Assembly (NCBI RefSeq): GCF_002087085.1
Contig: NZ_MWQY01000013.1
Location: forward strand, 1-64,000
Direction of reading: 5' to 3'
Length of the DNA stretch: 64,000 nt
From: Marispirochaeta aestuarii
GTDB lineage: Bacteria; Spirochaetota; Spirochaetia; JC444; Marispirochaetaceae
Made by a program: the position numbers and the translations under genes. Positions within the stretch are counted from its first letter, which is position 1. Each line of letters begins with the position of its first letter. The notes beneath the pieces were generated by a model. That model was not told the origin of the DNA. It saw only the letters and a list, made by a program, of their open reading frames with translations, and ran no database searches. Below, in pieces: positions 7,072 through 15,001 of the stretch.

Positions 7072-9573
7072 TTACTCCTCGTAGAGCCTGGATAAAAAGC
7101 GGTAGCGGTCGTTCACCGTCTTGGCGTACTTCTTGTTGGCTTTGGGGTCAAGTTCGTCTATAAGGACCTCCAGGCTTGCCAGGCTCATCTCTACGGCGGT
7201 GCTGAAGCGTTTGGCGGGTTTGAGCCAGTAGTTTCCTTCGCCGTTGGTATAGAGGGCCAGAAAGCCCAGGACGGAGCTGTTCTTTTTTGACGGCGCCAGC
7301 AGAAGGAGCTTCTCCAGTATTCCCGCCAGTTCTTCCATTCCCTGATAAGAGTTGAAGGTCTTTCCCTGGGGCCAGTCGCTGGTCAGCATCTGGGGAAGCT
7401 CTATGTGCTTCATCCAGCGGACGATCTTGCGGAGCTTCTCTCCGTTCAAAAACTCCCGGCCTTCGTAGACGACTACTCCTCGCAGGTTTCCCAGGTTGCT
7501 GCCGGAAAGGTCTCCCCGGCTGCGCTTTATGGCTTTTTTCAGGTCCTGGTAGGGGAGGAGAGCCAGTTTCTTCTTTCCTTTTCCCTTGCCTGAGCCCTGT
7601 TTCAGCATGAAGGTAACCCCGGCAATCTGGACCTCCCAGGTGGTGTCCCGCTGTTTTTCCCGGGTGCTCCGTTCCTCCTTGCCGCCCTTTCCCGGGGCAA
7701 GTCCCTTGGCCAGCAGGGGAGATATCCGGGCGAGCCACTCCTTCTTCAGGGGAGAGACGGAGCGGGCAAAGGTCCGGGAGGTTTTGACGATCTCTCCCGC
7801 GACGATGTACTGGGGGTTCTCACGGAACATCACCGATCCGGGATGAATCTGGATCTGCTCCGCCGTCAGGCTGTGGTAGACCCCGCGGCCTGAGCGGGCG
7901 CAGACAAACTGGATAAGTCCGGTGGATACGGCGCAGAGGTAGTCCTCCATGCTGCCGCCGGAGGATATGGGGACTCCCATGTCGCTGACGATCTGGGAGA
8001 GCTGCTGCTGGATATTGACTATCTCGTGGACGATCCGCTCGTCCAGGTAGTGGTGTTCGCAGAAACGTTTTTTGTTCTTTGAGGCTGTAAAGGCCCGGAA
8101 GAGCTTCAGGTAGGAGACGAAGTCTCCTGCAGCGTCGGCGAACTGATGGTGCGCCCGTCGGGCTTCCATCTCTTCCCCCTGGGGCAGCAGGAAGGGGGTG
8201 TTGGCGGAAAGAAAGGCCGCGGCGATCAGTATCTCCTCCAGGACATCGGGATGGCGCATGATTCCTTCGACGATCATCCGGGAGTGCCGGGGGAGCAGGG
8301 GGAACTGGACCATCATTTCTCCCACCCGGGAAAGATGACGTTCACCGTCCAGGGCTTCCAGGGTGTAGAGGGTCTCCACGGCGGATCGAATTCCCTGGAT
8401 TCCCGGGGAAGAGATAAAATCGAACTCCTCGAAGTCGCTTATTCCCAGTTCCGCCATCCTCAGGACTACCTCGGAGAGGTCTGTGCGGTAGATCTCTTCC
8501 ATGGTAAAAAGGGGCCGCTCCCGGAAGTCTTTTTTCGAGTAGAGACGGAAGCAGGTTCCCGGCTGGGTTCGTCCGGCCCGACCTTTTCGCTGGTTGCAGG
8601 AGGCCTGGGAAATGGGGTTCTCCACCAGGGAGGACGTAAAAGTTTTTGGATTGTAGTAGTTGATCTTGGCAAGTCCCGAATCGATCACCGTGGTTATCCC
8701 GTCGATGGTTACGCTGGTTTCGGCAATGTTCGTAGCCACAACGACCTTGTATTTTCCTTCCGGGGTTTCATCGAATACCCGCTCCTGTTCCTCCTTGCTC
8801 AGGCGCCCGTAGAGGGGCAGAACCTTGAGCCTCGGGGAAAAAGAGGAGCTCTCCAGGGCGTTGACGCACTCCTTGATGTTCCGTTCTCCCTGCAGAAAGA
8901 TCAGTACGTCCCCCGGGCTCTTCTGCTGGATCTTTTTCCGTACGATATCCACGATGGTCTGAACCAGGGTCTCTTCAGAGGAGCGTTCCGGCAAAGGTTC
9001 ATAGATCTCCTTGATGGGATAGATCCGGGTGTCGATATGAATGATCGGAGCACCGCTGAAGTACTCGGAAAAGACCACCGGATTTATGGTTGCCGAGGAG
9101 ACCACCACCTTGAAGTCCTTTCTGGCTTCCAGCACCTGCTTGAGGAGGCCCAGGATAAAGTCGATATTGAGGCTCCGTTCGTGGGCCTCGTCGACGATAA
9201 TCGCCGAGTAGCGGCTCAGGTAGCGGTCCGCCTTCATCTCCTGAAGCAGAATGCCGTCGGTCATGATCTTGATGCGGGTCTCCGGCAGGGTCTGGTCGTC
9301 AAAGCGCATCTTGTAGCCCACCTCGCCGGGGATCTCCGATCCGATCTGTTTGGCGATGTAGTCGCTCACCGACAGGGCCGCGATGCGCCGCGGCTGGGTT
9401 ACCCCAATGGTTCCCCCGTCGGAGTATCCCGCTCGATGGAGAATCAGGGGAAGCTGTGTCGTCTTTCCCGATCCCGTGGGACTTTCCACTATGATCACCT
9501 GGTTCTCTTTGAGGGCGTCCAGGATTTTCTCTTTCTGCTGGTAAACCGGCAGGTTTTCCGGGCTTATACGCAA
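7072..9573 (-). CDS. DEAH-box RNA helicase, HrpA/HrpB-like
   Basis: An 833-residue superfamily 2 helicase. Visible motifs: Walker A PTGSGKTTQ (32-40), motif Ia TQPRRIAA, DEAH at 128-131 (VDEAHERS), motif III SSAT near 159-162, and motif VI QRKGRAGRTQPG. The C-terminal half has the winged-helix/ratchet (HA2) region of DEAH helicases and an unassigned tail containing a Lys-rich GKGKGKKK stretch. It is shorter than E. coli HrpA (about 1300 residues). Family members remodel RNA or ribosomes in an ATP-dependent way. It follows hisS by one base on the same strand and starts with TTG, so it is translationally linked to hisS and probably expressed at a lower level. Confidence 0.88.
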   Translation of the reverse strand: MRISPENLPVYQQKEKILDALKENQVIIVESPTGSGKTTQLPLILHRAGYSDGGTIGVTQPRRIAALSVSDYIAKQIGSEIPGEVGYKMRFDDQTLPETRIKIMTDGILLQEMKADRYLSRYSAIIVDEAHERSLNIDFILGLLKQVLEARKDFKVVVSSATINPVVFSEYFSGAPIIHIDTRIYPIKEIYEPLPERSSEETLVQTIVDIVRKKIQQKSPGDVLIFLQGERNIKECVNALESSSFSPRLKVLPLYGRLSKEEQERVFDETPEGKYKVVVATNIAETSVTIDGITTVIDSGLAKINYYNPKTFTSSLVENPISQASCNQRKGRAGRTQPGTCFRLYSKKDFRERPLFTMEEIYRTDLSEVVLRMAELGISDFEEFDFISSPGIQGIRSAVETLYTLEALDGERHLSRVGEMMVQFPLLPRHSRMIVEGIMRHPDVLEEILIAAAFLSANTPFLLPQGEEMEARRAHHQFADAAGDFVSYLKLFRAFTASKNKKRFCEHHYLDERIVHEIVNIQQQLSQIVSDMGVPISSGGSMEDYLCAVSTGLIQFVCARSGRGVYHSLTAEQIQIHPGSVMFRENPQYIVAGEIVKTSRTFARSVSPLKKEWLARISPLLAKGLAPGKGGKEERSTREKQRDTTWEVQIAGVTFMLKQGSGKGKGKKKLALLPYQDLKKAIKRSRGDLSGSNLGNLRGVVVYEGREFLNGEKLRKIVRWMKHIELPQMLTSDWPQGKTFNSYQGMEELAGILEKLLLLAPSKKNSSVLGFLALYTNGEGNYWLKPAKRFSTAVEMSLASLEVLIDELDPKANKKYAKTVNDRYRFLSRLYEE

Positions 9574-9574
9574 A

Positions 9575-10894
9575 TCAGTTCCGTTCCTTTTTTGTCAGTT
9601 CTCTGACCAGTTTAATGGCTTCCTCGGGAGAAAGACCCCCGTGGTTTTTTCTGGCGGCCAGGTCTTTTACGGTTACCGTTCCCGCCTTTCTCTCTTCCTC
9701 TCCCAGAAGAACCGCCGCCAGGGCCCCTTTCTTTTCCGCAAAACTGAACTGGGCTCCCAGCTTGCGGGGATCCGGATACACCTCGGCACGGATACCTGCG
9801 GCACGCAGTCTGCGGGCTAAGGCGTGGAAGTCGCCGGTACCCTCTTCATCCATACAGAGCACCATGGCTTCCACCGGGGCCTCTTTCCGTCCGGAGCTTC
9901 CGATCTCCTCCAGGGCGGCCATCAGCCGGTCCAGTCCGATGGAGGCTCCCACTCCGGGCAGTTCCTGCTTTGTGTAGAGGGATGCCAGGTTGTTGTAGCG
10001 CCCGCCGGAGCAGACCGAGCCGATCTGGGGAAGCTCATCCAGAAAAGTCTCAAAGACCACCCCGGTATAGTAATCCAGGCCCCGGGTTATGGAGGGGTCG
10101 AGCACAAAGCTTTCCTGGATTCCGCACCTTGCCATCGCCGCCTTCAGATCCTTGAGGCGGCGGGTATCCTCGTCTTCCCCGCCTGCAAGATCCTCCATCT
10201 TTTCCAGAACCGCCGAAAAATCCCCCTCCGCGCCGATGAAATCCAGAATTGCCCTGGCATTCTCCTTCCCGGATAGCTCCTCAAGGAGTTCCAGCACCGC
10301 GTCGGAACCGATCTTGGAGAGCTTGTCCACGGTCCTGAGAATCTCCGCCGAATCCTTCGCAATGCCCCGGTGGGCAAGAAAGCGGTTGAATATTCCACGA
10401 TGAGAGAGGCGGATCGTAACACCTGATACCCCCAGGGCGTGGAAAGAGTCGTGCATCATGGTCAGGATCTCGAAATCCGCCGAAGCGGTATCTGTCCCGA
10501 CGATGTCGAAATCGCACTGCATGAACTCCCGGTAACGTCCCCGCTGGGTGTTCTCGCCGCGGAATACTTTTGCCATGTGGTAGCGCTTGAAAGGAAGGTA
10601 GAGTTCGTTTACATGGGCGGCCATGAAACGGGCAAAGGGAACGGTAAGGTCGAAGCGCATGGCCACATCCCGGCCGCCGTGGTCTTCAAAGCGGTAGACC
10701 TGCTTGTCCGTCTCTCCGCCTCCCTTGCCTAAAAGAACCTCGGTGTATTCCAGTATGGGGGTATCGATGGGAACAAAACCGAAAAGACGGAACTGCTCCT
10801 CCAGTATCTTTACAATGCCCCGGCGCTGGATTTCCGTTTCCGGCAGAAAATCACGGAAGCCTTTCAGGACCCGGGGTTGGATTATGGACGCCAT
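9575..10894 (-). CDS. hisS: Histidyl-tRNA synthetase
   Basis: A class II aminoacyl-tRNA synthetase that charges tRNA-His. The 439-residue protein has motif 1 around PRVLKGFRDFLP, motif 2 FRGENTQRGRYREFMQCD, the histidine-binding LDYYTGVVFE, motif 3 GVGASIGLDRLM and a C-terminal anticodon-binding domain (about 345-435). The length and insert are typical. It starts with an ATG at 10894 and is followed one base later by the DEAH helicase gene. The upstream region shared with the divergent polymerase gene contains a hairpin (10955-10981), but no T-box sequence was found. Confidence 0.95.
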   Translation of the reverse strand: MASIIQPRVLKGFRDFLPETEIQRRGIVKILEEQFRLFGFVPIDTPILEYTEVLLGKGGGETDKQVYRFEDHGGRDVAMRFDLTVPFARFMAAHVNELYLPFKRYHMAKVFRGENTQRGRYREFMQCDFDIVGTDTASADFEILTMMHDSFHALGVSGVTIRLSHRGIFNRFLAHRGIAKDSAEILRTVDKLSKIGSDAVLELLEELSGKENARAILDFIGAEGDFSAVLEKMEDLAGGEDEDTRRLKDLKAAMARCGIQESFVLDPSITRGLDYYTGVVFETFLDELPQIGSVCSGGRYNNLASLYTKQELPGVGASIGLDRLMAALEEIGSSGRKEAPVEAMVLCMDEEGTGDFHALARRLRAAGIRAEVYPDPRKLGAQFSFAEKKGALAAVLLGEEERKAGTVTVKDLAARKNHGGLSPEEAIKLVRELTKKERN

Positions 10895-10975
10895 TGGAGT
10901 ACCTCGCTTGCAGAAGTATAGTGCTGCTTCTACTATGAACTACTGGGCTTTCATTTTCAAGCGTTCATACGGTGC

Positions 10976-11004
10976 TTGAAATTAAGTATAAAACACGTTA
11001 TATC
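10976..11004 (+). promoter_or_regulatory. Promoter of the CCA/poly(A) polymerase gene
   Basis: TTGAAA at 10976-10981 and TATATC at 10999-11004 with an exact 17-base spacer, about 50 bases upstream of the TTG start. The -35 hexamer lies in the right arm of a hairpin (TTTCAAGC at 10955-10962 with GCTTGAAA at 10974-10981), which might be an operator. Confidence 0.55.
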
Positions 11005-11055
11005 TAAGAGTTGTACACAAAAACAAACAATGCATTTTCGTAAGCAGGTACACCA

Positions 11056-12252
11056 TTGCTGATCCGGTACGGTATTGACAAAGCAGGAAAGCGCTATGAA
11101 CGCGCCCGCATCTACACGCTTGAAGAACACAGAATTTCACGACAAAAGATAGACAAAGAGGCCCTCATTATAACCGATCGTCTCCAGCGGGAGGGCTATC
11201 ACGCCTATATCGTCGGCGGGGCAGTCCGGGACCTTCTGATCGGGAAAACCCCCAAGGATTTTGATATTACCACCGACGCACAACCTAAAAAGGTGCGCAG
11301 GCTCTTCTGGAATTCCCGGATAATCGGCCGCCGCTTCCGGCTGGTGCACGTTCATTTCAAGGATGGAAAGATTATCGAGGTTTCCACCTTTCGTTCCAAC
11401 GAACCCGGTGCGGACAATAATGATTTCGGTACCCTGGAAGAGGATGTGGAGCGCCGGGATTTTTCCATTAACGCCCTTTATTACGATCCCAAAAAAGAGT
11501 ACGTCTACGATTTTGTCTCTGCCATGAAGGATGTACGCAGTAAACGCATGCGTTCACTGCTGCCTTTGGAGACGACCTTTCAGGATGATCCGGTCCGGAT
11601 GATCCGGGCGGTAAAATACGCTGCCGCCGGCCAGTTTTCCATTCCCTTCGGCTTGAGAAAGGCCATCAGGAAAAACGCAGGAGAGCTGGAGAACATATCC
11701 AGTTCCAGGATGACCGAAGAGGTCTTCAAGGTTCTGGAGGGCGGGTCCTCCGCGGCGATTATACGACTGGCGGAGCAGTACGGCCTGCTTTCTTTCATGA
11801 TCCCCTCCCTTCTTGAGGAGATCAGCGGAATCGGAGGTAAAAAGGCATTCCGTGAGTTTCTCAGTCTTCTCGATGAACTGGATAAAAGAATCGCCGGGGC
11901 CGGGGAACCCTTGAGCAGGGGCGAGCTTATCCAGCGGATCTTTGGTCCTTACCTGCGTCTTCCCGGAGACGAGGGGTATGATCAGCTCTTCAAAACAGCC
12001 TTCCGCGGTTTCAAGGGGCTTCTCTCGCCTCTGACACCCCCCAATCTGGACGTCGAAAACGCCGTCAAACTGCTTTTTGATGAGCGGGGGATTGTCAAGG
12101 AAAAGAAGAAGAAAAAGAAGCGCCGCCGTCGGAAACGTACAAAAAAGGCCCCCTCCGAAGAGGGGACCAGGTTACAGGAGGAGTCTGTTCAGGCTCCTGC
12201 ATCGGGTTCTGATTCATCGGATACGGGGTCATCAGGTTCCTCGGGGTCCTGA
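11056..12252 (+). CDS. Class II nucleotidyltransferase: poly(A) polymerase PcnB or CCA-adding enzyme
   Basis: A nucleotidyltransferase of 398 residues with the class II head motif IVGGAVRDLLIG (52-63), catalytic DFD at 68-70, the ERRDFSINAL segment and the QDDPVRMIRAVKYAA helix. These are shared by CCA-adding enzymes and PcnB-type poly(A) polymerases. The RRLFWNSRIIGRRFRLVHV segment and a very basic tail (VKEKKKKKKRRRRK, then a Ser/Gly-rich end) are more like PcnB. It would add A residues to RNA 3' ends or CCA to tRNA. The start is TTG at 11056. Its last 64 bases overlap the convergent TPR gene; the odd Ser/Gly tail is encoded antisense to that gene's acidic end. Confidence 0.85.
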   Translation: MLIRYGIDKAGKRYERARIYTLEEHRISRQKIDKEALIITDRLQREGYHAYIVGGAVRDLLIGKTPKDFDITTDAQPKKVRRLFWNSRIIGRRFRLVHVHFKDGKIIEVSTFRSNEPGADNNDFGTLEEDVERRDFSINALYYDPKKEYVYDFVSAMKDVRSKRMRSLLPLETTFQDDPVRMIRAVKYAAAGQFSIPFGLRKAIRKNAGELENISSSRMTEEVFKVLEGGSSAAIIRLAEQYGLLSFMIPSLLEEISGIGGKKAFREFLSLLDELDKRIAGAGEPLSRGELIQRIFGPYLRLPGDEGYDQLFKTAFRGFKGLLSPLTPPNLDVENAVKLLFDERGIVKEKKKKKKRRRRKRTKKAPSEEGTRLQEESVQAPASGSDSSDTGSSGSSGS

Positions 12253-13493
12253 ACCGCTTCTTCCCCGTCGGGAGCTGTTTTCTCTGGCTCATCCGTTTCC
12301 AGTCTGGTCAGGAGCTCCCGGGCCTTTACGCCGTAGCCTTCGGGGTCTTCTTCTATTACATAGCTGAGCAGCTCTTTTGCCTCATCGTCCCTGCGGGCGG
12401 AGTAGGCGGTAATGCCCCTGGCATAATAAATGAGTCCCGCAGCCCCGCCTCTGTCCATGGCGAGCTGGTAGTAGTTATCGGAGGCGCTGTAATCCTGCCG
12501 GGCGTATTCAATAAGCCCCAGGTAGTAGTAGGGGATGTAATGGTTCTGTCTGAGTTCCAGGGAACGGGTGAAGAGTTCTTCCGCTGTTGTGTAATCCTCA
12601 CGGTTATAGGCGACAATTCCTTCCTGAACCAGCTCCGGAAATGTCTTTATGTTCCGTACGTACTCCTCGAAGTCTTCAAGAAAACGGTCCTTGTCCACCC
12701 AGCCGAAGCCCTTCTCAATAACGATGGTCTCGTTCTCCTGGCGGCTTGCGTCCTTTTTGAGGGATGAGAGGGTATCCCAGATAATACGGTTATACTCTTT
12801 ATCACCGCTGTTCAAAAGAAAATGGATGAGTCCCCAGCTCTGGGCATAGAAGCTTTCTATCCGGCTGTTGGCGGCCGCCACGTCCATGGTAAGCAGAATC
12901 GAGACGGGGATCACTTCGCTTTCGAGGGCAATATAGGTCTTCAGGCTTTTAAGCCATGCCAGGTTCTCCCGGTATTCAGCGCGATCCTGCTCGGGCACAT
13001 AACGGGAGTTTTCCAGGTAGATCGCCATGCCCTTTTGGAGCCAGAGGGGAGGGTGGGGAACAAAACTCTTGAGATACTGGATAAAGGAGTGGTGCACCAG
13101 GGAGCTTTCGAAGCCCGGACCGGTTTCATAGCCCACCAGTTCATTCATGCCCGGATCGCTGTACTGGAGATACACAAAGGAGTCCCTGGGCTCGCCGATG
13201 ATCTTTTCGAGATAGCCGGCATAGCTCTCCCGGTCGGAGAAAATTCTCACCTTCAGTTTTTCCTTTAATCCTGTTCGTTCAAAATGGAGATACTCTTCAA
13301 AGAGCTCCCCGTAGGCGTCCAGCTGGCGTGCAAGATTCTGAGCTCTGGATACCGGCCCGGTGTAGAATGCCCGGTAGTAATCGCTCCCGGCCTGGGAAAA
13401 CTCCGGGGCCTGGGCGAGCAGAGTTCCCGCTGTCAGCAGTAAGCTTATTATCAGAGCCGTCTTTGCGACTCCGCTGTGTGTGACCCGCTTCAT
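12189..13493 (-). CDS. Exported TPR protein with metallopeptidase-like region
   Basis: A 434-residue secreted protein. Residues 1-27 form a signal peptide (hydrophobic run ending in LLAQA). The middle (about 80-280) resembles the DUF1570/gluzincin-like proteins of bacteria, with FESSLVHHSFIQYL where a zinc HExxH helix would be; here the sequence is LVHHSF, so a catalytic Glu is missing and activity is doubtful. Residues about 310-410 are three TPR-like repeats (AYNREDYTTAEELF, IEYARQDYSASDNYY, TAYSARRDDEAKELL). The tail is very acidic. The start at 13493 was chosen over 13526 because aaggaggg lies ten bases before it. Probably a periplasmic interaction protein; the function is unknown. Confidence 0.65.
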   Translation of the reverse strand: MKRVTHSGVAKTALIISLLLTAGTLLAQAPEFSQAGSDYYRAFYTGPVSRAQNLARQLDAYGELFEEYLHFERTGLKEKLKVRIFSDRESYAGYLEKIIGEPRDSFVYLQYSDPGMNELVGYETGPGFESSLVHHSFIQYLKSFVPHPPLWLQKGMAIYLENSRYVPEQDRAEYRENLAWLKSLKTYIALESEVIPVSILLTMDVAAANSRIESFYAQSWGLIHFLLNSGDKEYNRIIWDTLSSLKKDASRQENETIVIEKGFGWVDKDRFLEDFEEYVRNIKTFPELVQEGIVAYNREDYTTAEELFTRSLELRQNHYIPYYYLGLIEYARQDYSASDNYYQLAMDRGGAAGLIYYARGITAYSARRDDEAKELLSYVIEEDPEGYGVKARELLTRLETDEPEKTAPDGEEAVQDPEEPDDPVSDESEPDAGA

Positions 13494-13555
13494 CTGTCCT
13501 GATCCCTCCTTCCTGTTACTTCCCATATTATCTATCGACAGGCACCCCTATAATC

Positions 13556-14551
13556 TCAAATTCTCCTCATTTCCCGGGAACTGAAGTCCTCGATGATCAC
13601 ATTTACCTTCTGGATCATGATTCCGGCGTAGCGTTCCAGGTTGTCGATGAGGTACTCCTGAAAGCCGTGGAGGTTTCCCGAGAGCTGCACCCCGTAGGGA
13701 ACATGGATGTGCAGGGTCAGAATATAGCCGTGGGAGTCGATACGGGCATGGACCTTTTTCAGGGTGATGGTGGAGTCGTATTCCTCCGCACAGTGGAGCA
13801 CCATCTGGGTAAGGGCGGCCTTGGAGATGGAAACCCTTCCCCGTTTGGAGAATTCCGGCCGTACAACGGTTTTTTCAAAAACCTGCTGCCTGCTGGAGGT
13901 CAGAAAGGGGAGCTTGTTTTTCAGGAATATCTTGACTGAATCATAGACAATGTGGGAGTAGTTGCGGGCTATTTCCACCGAGGGGACGGGTATTATATGC
14001 TTTCCTTCGATCTTTCGGGATCGGATGGCCGTCTCGATCTCGTCGGTGGTGGCGATGTCCTCTATCTTGATCATCTTCGAGATTGACGGCAGGCGCAGCC
14101 GCTTGCAGATCTTCTCCACCATCCGTTCACTGGTGCCTATAAGGAGTATGCGCTTGAACTTTGTTTCGTGCAGGGCTGACAGAACCTCCGCCCGGTGTTC
14201 GTGATCGTCAAAGAGGGCGGTTTTAATGGCTCCCAGGTAGGCCTTCTCTTTCTTTGCCGATTTTCCGGCGATGATCTTCTGGTCATGTATAAGGAGACCG
14301 TCGTCGATTATGAGCTCTATGCCGTACTTCTGGGCCACGAGTTTTGCCCTGAAGCTTTTTCCGGTACCGCTGCGTCCCACCAGGGCAAATACCTTGATCC
14401 CTTTAAGGAGGAACTGGATGTGGTTGAATATGCGTTTCACATCCAAACTATACTCTTTTCGTCCTGCCTTGACAAATGGCGGGGAGGCGGGGAAAATACC
14501 TTCAGCATGATCGCCTGCGGGGTAAGTTAAGTGTATCGCCTTCTCAGTCAT
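13556..14551 (-). CDS. P-loop ATPase with Asp23/Gls24-like C-terminal domain
   Basis: A 331-residue protein joining two parts. Residues 35-200 contain a Walker A GRSGTGKS (59-66) and a strand ELIIDDGLLI that may serve as Walker B. Residues 235-328 (GRVSISKAALTQMVLHCAEEY ... PYGVQLSGNLHGFQEYLIDNLERYAGIMIQKVNVIIED) have the hydrophobic pattern of the Asp23/Gls24 (DUF322) fold, which in firmicutes is a cell-envelope stress protein. I do not know a described protein of this architecture. The ATG at 14551 lies inside the first codons of the divergent PAP2-like gene, so the two genes share 21 bases at their 5' ends. Confidence 0.6.
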   Translation of the reverse strand: MTEKAIHLTYPAGDHAEGIFPASPPFVKAGRKEYSLDVKRIFNHIQFLLKGIKVFALVGRSGTGKSFRAKLVAQKYGIELIIDDGLLIHDQKIIAGKSAKKEKAYLGAIKTALFDDHEHRAEVLSALHETKFKRILLIGTSERMVEKICKRLRLPSISKMIKIEDIATTDEIETAIRSRKIEGKHIIPVPSVEIARNYSHIVYDSVKIFLKNKLPFLTSSRQQVFEKTVVRPEFSKRGRVSISKAALTQMVLHCAEEYDSTITLKKVHARIDSHGYILTLHIHVPYGVQLSGNLHGFQEYLIDNLERYAGIMIQKVNVIIEDFSSREMRRI

Positions 14552-14986
14552 CCAGTTTTTTTATCGGCGATCTTCGGCTGGTTTATGGCTCAGTTCGTCA
14601 AGGCCGCCGTTGAATTGTTCAAACCCCGTTCCCTCAAATCCCGGGATGTAGTCTACAGTCTTCTGTGGCGTACCGGAGGGATGCCTTCGAGCCACTCCTC
14701 GACGACTGCTGCGCTGACCACCTCCCTCGGATTCATCGAGGGAATGGATTCCCCGATTTTCATTTCCATGCTCTTCTTTTCCATGCTTGTCATCCGCGAC
14801 GCCCTTGGTGTGCGCCGTTCGGCGGGGCTGCAGGCCAGAGCCCTGAACAATCTTGGTGCGGAGCTGCAGAAACGCTATAAAATCCCCTTTCATCCGGTAA
14901 AAGAGGTTCACGGACACACCCCGGCGGAGGTTTTTATCGGGGCGCTTCTCGGCTTCTTTATCGCAGTTGCGTTCTGCAAACTGTAA
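14531..14986 (+). CDS. Divergent PAP2-family (DUF212) membrane protein
   Basis: A 151-residue membrane protein of the divergent PAP2 group related to acid phosphatase/vanadium haloperoxidases. It shows the N-terminal LLSHPVFLSAIFGWFMAQF segment, a phosphatase-like GGMPSSHSSTTAAL (about 50-63) and a C-terminal HTPAEVFIGALLGF. Three to four hydrophobic segments are visible. Members are presumed lipid or prenyl phosphatases, but the substrate is unknown. The GTG start at 14531 is supported by the conserved N-terminus, even though it overlaps the 5' end of the divergent P-loop gene. The next gene starts 15 bases after its stop. Confidence 0.8.
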   Translation: MYRLLSHPVFLSAIFGWFMAQFVKAAVELFKPRSLKSRDVVYSLLWRTGGMPSSHSSTTAALTTSLGFIEGMDSPIFISMLFFSMLVIRDALGVRRSAGLQARALNNLGAELQKRYKIPFHPVKEVHGHTPAEVFIGALLGFFIAVAFCKL

Positions 14987-15001
14987 GGGGTGGTGCTTCC
15001 C

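Noticed and set aside
8146-9606. Long forward ORF (486 codons) across the DEAH helicase
   Set aside because: It lies antisense to the helicase, whose motifs are all intact. The product is low-complexity and has no recognised domain; it follows from the codon bias of the real gene.
10895-11055. T-box or histidine-responsive leader before hisS
   Set aside because: Hairpins are present but no T-box sequence or specifier loop could be seen, and one hairpin arm is explained by the promoter of the other gene.
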